The notes: generated by a model not told the origin, from the sequence alone. A stretch of 5,421 nt of DNA from Deinococcus sp. (GCA_016199255.1 JACQHA010000227.1:1-5421), one strand, 5' to 3'; counted from the first letter of the stretch, positions 1 to 5,421 are shown. Translations and numbers: made by a program.

Positions 1-632
1 CCGGCACAGGCTCGGTGGCGTATGGGCAGGACCAGCAAGGACGTAGTGCCCGGGCTGGGGGTTATGGCTACCTGGTGGATGACCGGGGTGGCGGCTTTGA
101 CCTGGGGCGGCAGGCCGTCCAGATGGCGCTGGAGTCACAGGATGGTAGACGGGGTCCAACCCAGCTCTGGCCGCTGGTCTGCCAGGCCCTAGGTGCCCAG
201 GAGTGGAGTGGCCTGCAGGCCATCATTTACCGCGACCTGATAGAGGGCCGGCAGCGCCTGGCTGCTTTAGCGCCGCTGGTAGGGCAGGCGGCAAGGGCCG
301 GGGATGCGGCGGCTCGGAGCATAGTGCGCTCCGCCGGGGAGGCACTGGGGGACCTAGCCATAGGGGTAGCCAGGCAGCTGGGCCTGGGCCAGGCGTTGCA
401 GGTTTACTACAGCGGGGCGATCTACGAGTTAGGCGAGCTGCTCACCACGTCCCTACTAGCCCGGGTCAGCGCTAGTTATCCTCTAGCGGAGCTGCATCCA
501 GCGCAGCTTGACCCCTTGCGGGGCGCAGTGCTCCTGGCGCTCCGGGCTGCTGGGGTCAGTCTGAGCCAGGAACTGCTCCAAGCGCTCCGCCAACAGACGT
601 CCCCTGCTGAGTCGGCTGGCAGCGATACCTGA
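1..632 (+). CDS. BadF/BadG/BcrA/BcrD-family sugar kinase, N-acetylglucosamine kinase-like (5' end missing)
   Basis: The reading frame is open from base 3 at the left edge to TGA at 630-632, leaving 209 residues. The visible part opens with GTGSVAYG, the phosphate-binding loop of the ASKHA-fold kinases (usual form GTGSIAYG). Next comes RAGGYGYLVDDRGGGFDLGR (residues about 17-36 of the fragment), matching the family signature GGWGYLLGDEGSGYWIGR. Near the C-terminus, YYSGAIYE and PLRGAVLLAL match the late 'SGG' and 'P..GA..LA' adenosine-side motifs. By family knowledge these cytosolic enzymes phosphorylate N-acetylglucosamine or a related amino sugar with ATP; BadF relatives can instead be ATPase activators of radical dehydratases, but the GGYGY signature favours the sugar kinases. 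The GTG at 15-17 lies inside the conserved GTGS loop and is not the start; the ATP-binding N-terminus lies outside the window. Inside the signature, the usual Glu and Ser of DEGS are Arg and Gly. The gene is convergent with the next one, with a 40-base gap. Exact substrate is not determined. Confidence 0.85.
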   Translation, partial: GTGSVAYGQDQQGRSARAGGYGYLVDDRGGGFDLGRQAVQMALESQDGRRGPTQLWPLVCQALGAQEWSGLQAIIYRDLIEGRQRLAALAPLVGQAARAGDAAARSIVRSAGEALGDLAIGVARQLGLGQALQVYYSGAIYELGELLTTSLLARVSASYPLAELHPAQLDPLRGAVLLALRAAGVSLSQELLQALRQQTSPAESAGSDT

Positions 633-672
633 ACAGGCGCTTCCTTTGGACTGCAGGCTAGCCCCGCTTCAC

Positions 673-1512
673 CTATGGCTGGCCCAGCTGCTGGATCTGG
701 AAAGTCCCCGAAGAGCTGCAGCTGGCGGTCCTGAGCTCAATGGCCAGTGGCTCAGAGGGATTGAAGTTAGGCAGGACAATGTAACCCACGGCTTTGGTCA
801 CTGCTGGAGGCAAGGGGCCGGCCACAATGCGCCGGCCGCGCGGCACCACCCCGCGCAGCCACAAGGCGGTCCAGTCTAGGGTGTAGCGCTGGCCTGCCTG
901 CTCAGCCAGTACCGTGAAAACCGGCCACTGGGTGCCCACCTGGCTGGTAGGGCGCTCCATATACACACTGAGCAGGTCCACTTGATGTTCTGCGGTAAAC
1001 ATAGCCAGCTCTGGGGTCATCTCCGCACCCAGGTTAATGGCTCCTGAGCCCAGCTCCAGGACGAGTTCCGGGGCCTCCAGGCGGATGACCCAGATTAGCC
1101 GTCCCCCAATAGCCTGGGCACTGAGCTGGCTACTGTCAGTGCTGATGTCGGCTGCCTGGCAGGTGAAACGAGATGCTGAGGGAGCCACCCCCTGACTAGG
1201 AGACGAGGTAGCTGGTGGAAGCTGCTGCGACTGCGACAGCACCGATGACGTCTGCGCCGCTGGCTGCAGGGGGAACTGCCAGGTGATCAGGATGATGGCT
1301 ACGACCACCACGATCAGGGCCACTGAGACAGGCCGGAGTAGCCTATGGTGGCGGGTCCTTCTCCAGATACTGAGGAGCTGGTTCTGAAGGGACTGGACGA
1401 CAGGCCAGAACACCTGAACTCTCTTGCCCGGGAGCGGGCTCCCACAGGTGTCACAGAACTTGTCGCTGCCGTCAACTGCAGGCGTGCCGCACCGCTGGCA
1501 TTGCCGCCGCAT
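673..1512 (-). CDS. Zinc-ribbon single-pass membrane protein with exported C-terminal domain, function unknown
   Basis: The protein has 279 residues. Residues 1-29 form a treble-clef/zinc-ribbon with C5-x2-C8 and C20-x2-C23, in a CQRCGTPAVDG...FCDTCGSPLPG context typical of the small zinc-ribbon domains found on many bacterial membrane proteins. A basic stretch (RRTRHHRLLR, about 51-60) precedes one strong transmembrane helix at about 62-79 (SVALIVVVVAIILITW). By the positive-inside rule the ribbon should be cytoplasmic. A Ser/Gln/Pro-rich linker (about 81-113) leads to an exported domain of about 165 residues rich in beta-type sequence. That domain has one Cys near each end (FTCQ and ASCSSS), which could form a disulfide. 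I do not recognise the domain; DUF4352-like domains often have this architecture, but that is only a suggestion. The ATG at 1512 is chosen over the in-frame ATG at 1539 because GGGGGAAGG lies 5 bases upstream of it, whereas the upstream ATG has no ribosome-binding site. It diverges from the sensor gene. Confidence 0.75.
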   Translation of the reverse strand: MRRQCQRCGTPAVDGSDKFCDTCGSPLPGKRVQVFWPVVQSLQNQLLSIWRRTRHHRLLRPVSVALIVVVVAIILITWQFPLQPAAQTSSVLSQSQQLPPATSSPSQGVAPSASRFTCQAADISTDSSQLSAQAIGGRLIWVIRLEAPELVLELGSGAINLGAEMTPELAMFTAEHQVDLLSVYMERPTSQVGTQWPVFTVLAEQAGQRYTLDWTALWLRGVVPRGRRIVAGPLPPAVTKAVGYIVLPNFNPSEPLAIELRTASCSSSGTFQIQQLGQP

Positions 1513-1517
1513 ACCTA

Positions 1518-1526
1518 CCTTCCCCC
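1518..1526 (-). promoter_or_regulatory. Ribosome binding site of the zinc-ribbon gene
   Basis: On the minus strand GGGGGAAGG lies 5 bases before the ATG at 1512. It decides the start: the in-frame ATG at 1539, nine codons upstream, has only pyrimidine-rich sequence ahead of it, and the extra residues would precede the zinc ribbon without adding any recognisable motif. Confidence 0.6.
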
Positions 1527-1542
1527 GGACCAACAGCATAGC

Positions 1543-1571
1543 AGGTTAGGCCAGGGTGGTAGATTGCGCAA
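1543..1571 (-). promoter_or_regulatory. Candidate promoter for the zinc-ribbon gene
   Basis: Read on the minus strand, TTGCGC (1566-1571) is followed after 17 bases by TAACCT (1543-1548). Each hexamer matches the sigma-70 consensus at 3 of 6 positions, which is weak. Transcription would begin about 24 bases before the ATG at 1512. The -35 overlaps the palindrome TTGCGCAA that also supplies the -35 candidate of the opposite promoter. This is a pattern match only. Confidence 0.25.
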
Positions 1572-1592
1572 GTAGGTGGTGTGCCCTAAGAT
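1564..1592 (+). promoter_or_regulatory. Candidate promoter for the PAS sensor gene
   Basis: TTGCGC (1564-1569) is followed by a 17-base spacer and TAAGAT (1587-1592), matching the sigma-70 hexamers at 3 and 4 of 6 positions. The leader would be about 65 bases long. It lies back to back with the candidate promoter of the zinc-ribbon gene and shares its -35 palindrome. Weak consensus matches in GC-rich DNA are common by chance. Confidence 0.28.
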
Positions 1593-1663
1593 TGCCAGGT
1601 AGTAGCATGGACGCAGCAGAGTGTCGCGGGGGAGGCTAGAGACCCAGCCTGAAGTAATACGCC

Positions 1664-4075
1664 ATGAGCCGTTTTTCATTTGCCAGTTTGCGGAGCCGTC
1701 TCTTGATCCTGGCGCTCATCGCCCTGTTTCCAGGAGCGGGGCTAGGGCTCTATCTAGTGGCAGAGCAGCGGCGGCTGGCAGTGGCGACGGTGGAGCAGGA
1801 TCTGCTGCAGCTGGCCCGCCAGGCAGCAGCGGACCAGGAGCAGCTGATCACCGGAGTACGCCAGCTGTTAGTGTCCTTGGCGCAATTGCCAGAGGTGGGT
1901 GGCAGCAATGCGGCTGCCTGTAGTGGCTTGATGGCCAGTCTGCTACGGCGCAACCGGCTCTATGCCGATATGGGCGCGGCGCAGCCAGACGGCACCATTT
2001 TCTGTAGTGCGGTTCCGGCCACTCGCCCCCGGAATGTCGCAGACCAGCCCCATTTCCGGCGAGCAATTGAGACCCGCGACTTTGCCGTGGGTGATTACCA
2101 GGTGAGTCAGGCTAACGGGAAACCAGGCCTGGTTTTCGGTTATCCAGCGCTAGATGATCTTGGTCAAGTCCAGGCGGTGCTGTACGCTGTCCTGGATCTG
2201 GCCTGGATGAACGAACGAGCAGCTCAGGCTCAGTTACCCCGGAACGCAACCCTCACGGTAGTTGATCGCAAGGGAATAATTCTGGCGAGGCACCCCAGCC
2301 CTGAGCAGTGGGTGGGGCAGACTCTGGTGGTGTTGCCCTTGCTTCAGGCTATGCTGGCGGGCCGAGGTGGAGGCGTAGTCAGGGCTCCCGATGCCGACCA
2401 GGACCAGCAGGTTTATGCACTCACGCCACTATCCGGAGCTGGGCAGCGCGACGGCCTTTCTGTAAGCATCAGTGTTCCTTCTGCCGGTGCCTTTGCAGCC
2501 AGCAATCAGCGGCTACGGCGAAACCTTAGCTGGCTGGGGTTGGTGCTTGTCGGGGCTCTGATAGTGGCCTGGAAGGCGGGTGATGTGCTGGTGCTGCACG
2601 GGATCCAGCCAGTGGTGCGGGCGGCGCAGCGCCTCGGTGCTGGTGACCGGCAGGCGCGAGCTGGGCTGGGGGGGGAGCTAAGCCAGCTAGCGCAGGCCCT
2701 AGAGCAGTTAGCCCGGTCGCTAGAGCAAGCTCAAGAGCAACACCGGCAGGCGGAGGCCCGTTACCGGACTCTAGTCGACAGCCTGCCTTTGGGGTGGTAC
2801 CAGGCTGCGCCCACTGGCCAGCTCCTGGAAGCAAACCCTGCTCTGGTGCAGATGTTAGGCTGGCCGGATCAGAAAGCGCTGCTCCCAGCCAACCTGGCGG
2901 ATTTCTACCTGCATCCTGAAGAATACTGGCGCTGGCGAGCCCAGCTGGAACGCGAAGGGGTGGTGCGGAATGCTGAAGTGCAACTGCGCCGACCCGATGG
3001 CAGCGGGTTCTGGGTCGTGGGGAATGGCCAGGTCTTCCGGGATGCGAGCGGCCGGGTGCTGAGCTATCAGGGCAGCTTCACCGACATCACTGTACGGAAG
3101 CGTGCTGAATGTGAGGCACGTAGCTCCAACCTCCGTTACCAGCAGCTCTTCGACACAGCCAGGGAGGGAATACTGCTACTCGATGCGGAAACTGGTCAGA
3201 TCACCGACCTGAACCCGATACTCGCCTCGATGCTGGGGTACTCGCGTGAGGAGCTTCTTGGTAAGCCCCTGTGGGAGATTGGGCTGTGTGAAGGTCGCGA
3301 AGCCTGGCAGGGCGCTCTGCAGAAGTGGCAGCAGGGCGAGTCCATGCACCAGAAGGAGCTATCGATCCTTGACAAGAAGGGACAGCGGGTCAGTATTGAG
3401 GTCTTCAGTCAACTCTCCGTGGTGGATGACACCAAGATCGTGCAATGCCACATCTGCAATGTCACTGAGCGTAACGAGCTCCGCTCAGCACTGGCCAGGG
3501 AGCAAGCCCTGCTGCGCTCCGTCGTTGACAATTCGCCAGACGCGATCTTTATTAAGGACCGCGAGAGCCGGTTCCTCCTCAGTAACCTGGCCCATGTCCA
3601 GGTCTTGGGTGCAGCCAAGCCCGACGAGGTGATAGGGAAGACCGACTTTGACTTCTTGCCCTTGGAGCTCGCTGCCCAGTACTATGCCGACGAGCAGCTC
3701 GTGATCCAGTCAGGGCAACCGCTGGTCAACATTGAAGAAATCCTCACTGATCCTGGTGGTACCAAGCGCTGGCTCTCCACAACCAAGATTCCCCTGCGGA
3801 ACGGTACCGGCAAGGTGGTGGGACTGGTGGGGATCAGCCGGGACATCACCGAGCAGAAGCGGTTAGTGGAACAGCTTAACCAGGCAGAGAAGAAGACAGC
3901 TGACCTGCCTGCTCTTTCAGGCCGGGAGTTCAACAACCTCCTCACGGCCATCTTGGGTTATGCCGATCTCCTGCTGGTGGATCTGGGTGATGGGAACCCA
4001 CTTCGTCGCAAGGCCGAGCAGATTCGTAAGGCTGCCGACCGAGTGGCAGTGCTGGTTCGCCAGCTCGGGTCCTGA
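1664..4075 (+). CDS. Transmembrane dCache/triple-PAS sensor with degenerate, truncated histidine-kinase end
   Basis: The protein has 803 residues. A transmembrane helix at about 12-33 and a second at about 286-304 enclose an extracytoplasmic dCache-like sensor of about 250 residues, with the family-typical DQPHFRRAIETRDFAVGDYQ and LTVVDRKGIILARHP segments. C86 and C114 may form a disulfide. A HAMP-like linker (about 306-357) and a Gln/Glu/Arg coiled coil follow. Three PAS domains come next, about 365-481, 490-604 and 614-734, each closed by the usual motif (FTDITVRKR, CNVTERNEL, SRDITEQKR). The last 65 residues resemble the dimerisation domain of kinases with GGIAHDFNNLLTAILGYAELLL, but here the sequence is LSGREFNNLLTAILGYADLLL. 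The phospho-accepting His is replaced by Arg (about R754), there is no His anywhere in 736-803, and the chain stops at VLVRQLGS, where helix 2 normally continues into the ATPase domain. It should sense an extracellular ligand but cannot phosphorylate itself. The ATG is the first after an in-frame TAA at 1655. No good Shine-Dalgarno sits next to it; GGGGGAGG lies 28 bases upstream. Confidence 0.85.
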   Translation: MSRFSFASLRSRLLILALIALFPGAGLGLYLVAEQRRLAVATVEQDLLQLARQAAADQEQLITGVRQLLVSLAQLPEVGGSNAAACSGLMASLLRRNRLYADMGAAQPDGTIFCSAVPATRPRNVADQPHFRRAIETRDFAVGDYQVSQANGKPGLVFGYPALDDLGQVQAVLYAVLDLAWMNERAAQAQLPRNATLTVVDRKGIILARHPSPEQWVGQTLVVLPLLQAMLAGRGGGVVRAPDADQDQQVYALTPLSGAGQRDGLSVSISVPSAGAFAASNQRLRRNLSWLGLVLVGALIVAWKAGDVLVLHGIQPVVRAAQRLGAGDRQARAGLGGELSQLAQALEQLARSLEQAQEQHRQAEARYRTLVDSLPLGWYQAAPTGQLLEANPALVQMLGWPDQKALLPANLADFYLHPEEYWRWRAQLEREGVVRNAEVQLRRPDGSGFWVVGNGQVFRDASGRVLSYQGSFTDITVRKRAECEARSSNLRYQQLFDTAREGILLLDAETGQITDLNPILASMLGYSREELLGKPLWEIGLCEGREAWQGALQKWQQGESMHQKELSILDKKGQRVSIEVFSQLSVVDDTKIVQCHICNVTERNELRSALAREQALLRSVVDNSPDAIFIKDRESRFLLSNLAHVQVLGAAKPDEVIGKTDFDFLPLELAAQYYADEQLVIQSGQPLVNIEEILTDPGGTKRWLSTTKIPLRNGTGKVVGLVGISRDITEQKRLVEQLNQAEKKTADLPALSGREFNNLLTAILGYADLLLVDLGDGNPLRRKAEQIRKAADRVAVLVRQLGS

Positions 4076-4141
4076 TCGGTTTTCGGGCCCGCGCTGGCCG
4101 TAGTTGGACATCTTTCCTGAGGGCTCTGCCGGCAACACCCT

Positions 4142-4822
4142 TCATCGTCCAGTGAAGAAAATGGCCAGCAGGTTCTCCCCACGCACCGTCAGCTCTAGCA
4201 CCTCTCCCTCGGCAACCTGCAGGCGCAACGTTTGTTCCGGCAGCGAGCCGGTGATCCGGTCGCCATCGCGCAGGGCGAAGATGAAATCCTGATCACTTGT
4301 TGTCCGGGTGATATTTCGGATCTGGCCTAAGTCAATCTGCGCCATCCCGAAGCTGGTCTGGACGTTCAGGGCTTCGGTCTCGATCACGCCACTTAGCCAG
4401 TCGTGATTCACCAGGACAACCTGGTCGGGTCCTGGAGGGGTATCCACGGCTGGAAAGGACAGGATACTGATGAACGACCAGGCAATACTCAGCGGGGTGT
4501 CTGCCACTGCAGTGAGCAGGTTGAGCCCAGGCCCGGTCAGGGTCCCGGTAACCCGGTCCCCGCTTTGCAGGGACAGCACGGTCATGTTGCCCTGCTGGGC
4601 AGCGAAGCGGATCAGGTGGTAGGGCAGGGGCAGCGTTCCAAAAAGAGACTCCAGGGAGATAGTGGGGTCCATCACCTGGCCACTAACTCGGTCTCCATTT
4701 TGCAGTTGCACACTGGCCACTTGCGCCGCTGGTGTTTGGCCTGCTTCCCGAGGCGCGGGCTGTGCCAGTGCCCAGCCGATGGCAAGAAGGACGAGGGTGA
4801 ATCCGGTTCTACCTAGCTTCAT
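4142..4822 (-). CDS. Secreted protein built from four NGDRxxG repeats, function unknown
   Basis: The protein has 226 residues. MKLGRTGFTLVLLAIGWALA followed by QPAPREAG is a standard Sec signal peptide, with likely cleavage after A20. The mature part consists of four diverged copies of one unit of about 45 residues. They start at VQLQNGDRVSGQV (38-50), LSLQSGDRVTGTL (83-95), VVLVNHDWLSGVI (135-147) and FALRDGDRITGSL (182-194). Each is followed by a 'leucine-rich strand, then hydrophobic strand' pattern such as LNVQTSFGMAQIDLGQIRNI. The third copy has lost the NGDR core (NHDW). Similar 'L.nGDrltG' units precede DUF481-type outer-membrane domains and may form small beta barrels; that is an inference, and no DUF481 domain is present here. 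The ATG at 4822 is chosen because AGGGGG lies 6 bases upstream and the signal peptide begins directly. A longer reading frame up to 4984 would translate the hairpin repeats and has no signal sequence at its start. It is convergent with the sensor gene (66-base gap). Confidence 0.75.
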   Translation of the reverse strand: MKLGRTGFTLVLLAIGWALAQPAPREAGQTPAAQVASVQLQNGDRVSGQVMDPTISLESLFGTLPLPYHLIRFAAQQGNMTVLSLQSGDRVTGTLTGPGLNLLTAVADTPLSIAWSFISILSFPAVDTPPGPDQVVLVNHDWLSGVIETEALNVQTSFGMAQIDLGQIRNITRTTSDQDFIFALRDGDRITGSLPEQTLRLQVAEGEVLELTVRGENLLAIFFTGR

Positions 4823-4828
4823 AACTGA

Positions 4829-4834
4829 CCCCCT
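4829..4834 (-). promoter_or_regulatory. Ribosome binding site of the secreted repeat protein
   Basis: AGGGGG on the minus strand, 6 bases before the ATG at 4822. Together with the signal peptide that starts immediately after that ATG, it fixes the start against the upstream in-frame codons. Confidence 0.55.
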
Positions 4835-4856
4835 ACACCGAAACTGTGGTGGCTCC

Positions 4857-4883
4857 AGTGTAGCAGGTCTAGCCGCGCACCAA
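4857..4883 (-). promoter_or_regulatory. Candidate extended -10 promoter for the secreted repeat protein
   Basis: On the minus strand TGCTACACT (4857-4865) is an extended -10 (TG-N-TACACT, 4 of 6 to TATAAT). TTGGTG (4878-4883) lies 15 bases upstream as a poor -35. Transcription would start about 28 bases before the ATG. The gene needs a promoter of its own if the hairpin pair upstream ends or attenuates the debranching-enzyme transcript. Confidence 0.3.
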
Positions 4884-4936
4884 GTACGCGTATGGCACCA
4901 CATCATACCAAATCCGGCTGGATGCCCCCCGCAATG

Positions 4937-4998
4937 GTAGGGGCGCACCAGCGTGTGCGCCCCAGAGAACCAGGGCGGACACATAGGTCCGCCCCTAC
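4937..4998. repeat. Inverted pair of REP-like hairpins (REPIN-type doublet)
   Basis: Two 26-base units lie in inverted orientation around a 10-base spacer (4963-4972). Unit A is 4937-4962 (+) and unit B is the reverse complement of 4973-4998. Both begin GTAGGGGCG and agree at 21 of 26 positions. Each folds by itself: A pairs GGGGCGCAC (4940-4948) with GTGCGCCCC (4955-4963) over a 6-base loop; B pairs GGGCGGAC (4973-4980) with GTCCGCCC (4987-4994), also over 6 bases. The ends GTAGGGGCG and CGCCCCTAC form a 9-base terminal inverted repeat. Two of the five differences (unit positions 10 and 21) lie opposite each other in the stem and keep the pair (C-G in A, G-C in B). A 5' GTAG foot plus hairpin, in inverted doublets, is the hallmark of REP/REPIN elements mobilised by REP-associated tyrosine transposases. 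It sits 18 bases past the debranching-enzyme stop, so it could also act as a transcript 3' end or stabiliser. Confidence 0.75.
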
Positions 4999-5016
4999 AA
5001 GGTTTCGAGGGATTTA

Positions 5017-5421
5017 TTACTCGGACTTGGTGTGCTGCTTAGCTGACTTCAGGGCTTGGACTGTGCCGGCTCCCGGCCTGAGATCAAGAATATCTTCCAC
5101 ATAGGCCCGGAGCAGTTCCGAGATGCTCCAGGCCTGGGCAATACAGCCACGGGGCTGGTGGGGTGCGTCGCCATCAAAGATTTCAGAAATCTGCCCCAGG
5201 CCGGCATCATGCAGGTGGGTGCGGAATGGTTCTAGCCACTGCGCGGCTTGCTGGCGGCTCGTTTTCGTTCTGCGGTGGACCTTGATATAGGCGGCAATGA
5301 AGGGACCCATCAACCAGGGCCAGGCAGTGCCCTGATGGTAGGCCCCATCGCGGCTCAAGGGGTCGCTCTGGTATCGGCCGCGATACTGGGGGTCACTGGG
5401 GGCAAGGCTCCGCAGGCCATA
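5017..5421 (-). CDS. Glycogen debranching enzyme / amylo-alpha-1,6-glucosidase, C-terminal part (5' end missing)
   Basis: The frame runs open from the right edge to TAA at 5017-5019, leaving 134 residues. It begins [18 protein letters not shown], then has [20 protein letters not shown] (fragment residues about 20-39), [14 protein letters not shown] (about 74-87) and [18 protein letters not shown] (about 90-107). These are the hallmark blocks of the C-terminal (alpha/alpha)6 barrel of bacterial glycogen debranching enzymes (GDE_C family). By family knowledge the enzyme hydrolyses the alpha-1,6-linked glucose stubs of glycogen in the cytosol. The Glu in SEIFDGD is probably part of the active site, which is an inference from its conservation. 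After the last conserved block there is an ordinary, poorly conserved 27-residue tail rich in Lys and Gln. The TTG at 5358 is the Leu of DPLSRD and not a start. The real start and the N-terminal domain are outside the window. It runs in the same direction as the secreted repeat gene, but 194 bases and a hairpin doublet separate them. Confidence 0.92.
   Translation of the reverse strand, partial: YGLRSLAPSDPQYRGRYQSDPLSRDGAYHQGTAWPWLMGPFIAAYIKVHRRTKTSRQQAAQWLEPFRTHLHDAGLGQISEIFDGDAPHQPRGCIAQAWSISELLRAYVEDILDLRPGAGTVQALKSAKQHTKSE

Noticed and set aside
15..17. GTG as start of the sugar kinase
   Set aside because: It is the Gly-Thr-Gly-Ser region's overlapping Val codon within GTGSVAYG; conserved family sequence continues to the left edge, so the gene starts outside the window.
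633..672. Terminator between the convergent kinase and zinc-ribbon genes
   Set aside because: The only structure is the 8-base palindrome GGCTAGCC (656-663) with no loop and no T-run.
1513..1539. Upstream ATG (1539) as start of the zinc-ribbon gene
   Set aside because: No ribosome-binding site precedes it, whereas GGGGGAAGG sits 5 bases before the ATG at 1512; the nine extra residues match nothing.
1621..1923. Open frame overlapping the start of the sensor gene in another frame
   Set aside because: Its product is Gly/Ala/Arg/Ser-rich low-complexity sequence with no motif, typical of a frame shadow in GC-rich DNA, and it overlaps a well-supported gene.
3866..3930. Compensating frameshifts hiding an intact AHDFNN motif
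   Set aside because: Neither alternative frame across this segment restores a His-Asp before the FNN codons, so the loss of the His is a real change in the reading frame and not a shift artefact.
4076..4141. Terminator between the convergent sensor and secreted-protein genes
   Set aside because: I found only a 4-base GGCC/GGCC stem and the short palindrome GCCGGC, with no T-run on either strand, which is not enough to call an intrinsic terminator.
4890..4908. Inverted repeat GTATG...CATAC upstream of the secreted-protein gene
   Set aside because: Five-base arms separated by nine bases are expected often by chance, and they sit upstream of the promoter candidate without further symmetry.
4823..4984. 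54-codon N-terminal extension of the secreted repeat protein
   Set aside because: It would translate the hairpin doublet region, puts an uninformative Cys/His/Pro-rich stretch before a perfect signal peptide, and ignores the good AGGGGG site before the ATG at 4822.
5356..5358. TTG as start of the debranching-enzyme fragment
   Set aside because: It encodes the Leu of the conserved DPLSRD block; conserved sequence continues upstream to the window edge.

Overview
This is a GC-rich bacterial chromosomal window (roughly 60 % GC by eye) with five protein-coding genes, two of them cut by the window edges. There are no tRNA, rRNA, CRISPR, phage or insertion-sequence genes. A glycogen debranching enzyme, a BadF-type sugar kinase, a zinc-ribbon membrane protein and a dCache/multi-PAS sensor with an 'FNNLLTAILGYADLLL' dimerisation helix together suggest an environmental free-living bacterium. 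Chloroflexota is my best guess, from general resemblance only; no marker gene here fixes the phylum.

Layout: (1) 1-632, + strand: the C-terminal two thirds or so of a BadF/BadG/BcrA/BcrD-family kinase of the N-acetylglucosamine-kinase type. (2) 673-1512, - strand, convergent with it: a membrane protein with an N-terminal four-Cys zinc ribbon, one transmembrane helix and an exported domain of unknown function. (3) 1513-1663: a divergent intergenic region with a possible back-to-back promoter pair sharing the palindrome TTGCGCAA. (4) 1664-4075, + strand: a transmembrane sensor (dCache, HAMP-like linker, three PAS domains) ending in a degenerate histidine-kinase dimerisation domain that has no phospho-accepting His and no ATPase domain. 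(5) 4142-4822, - strand, convergent with the sensor: a small secreted protein made of four diverged copies of an 'NGDRxxG' repeat. (6) 4823-5016: an intergenic region with a candidate promoter and a pair of inverted REP-like hairpins, each starting with GTAG. (7) 5017-5421, - strand: the C-terminal end of a glycogen debranching enzyme (amylo-alpha-1,6-glucosidase).

The genes alternate in direction (+, -, +, -, -), so the window looks like mostly single-gene transcription units rather than one operon. The two flanking genes act on carbohydrates (amino-sugar phosphorylation and glycogen trimming). The three inner genes are envelope or signalling proteins with no visible functional link to each other. 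The two most notable items are the kinase-dead sensor and the REP-like doublet, whose two arms differ by a base-pair-preserving double change. I see no convincing new multi-gene system.
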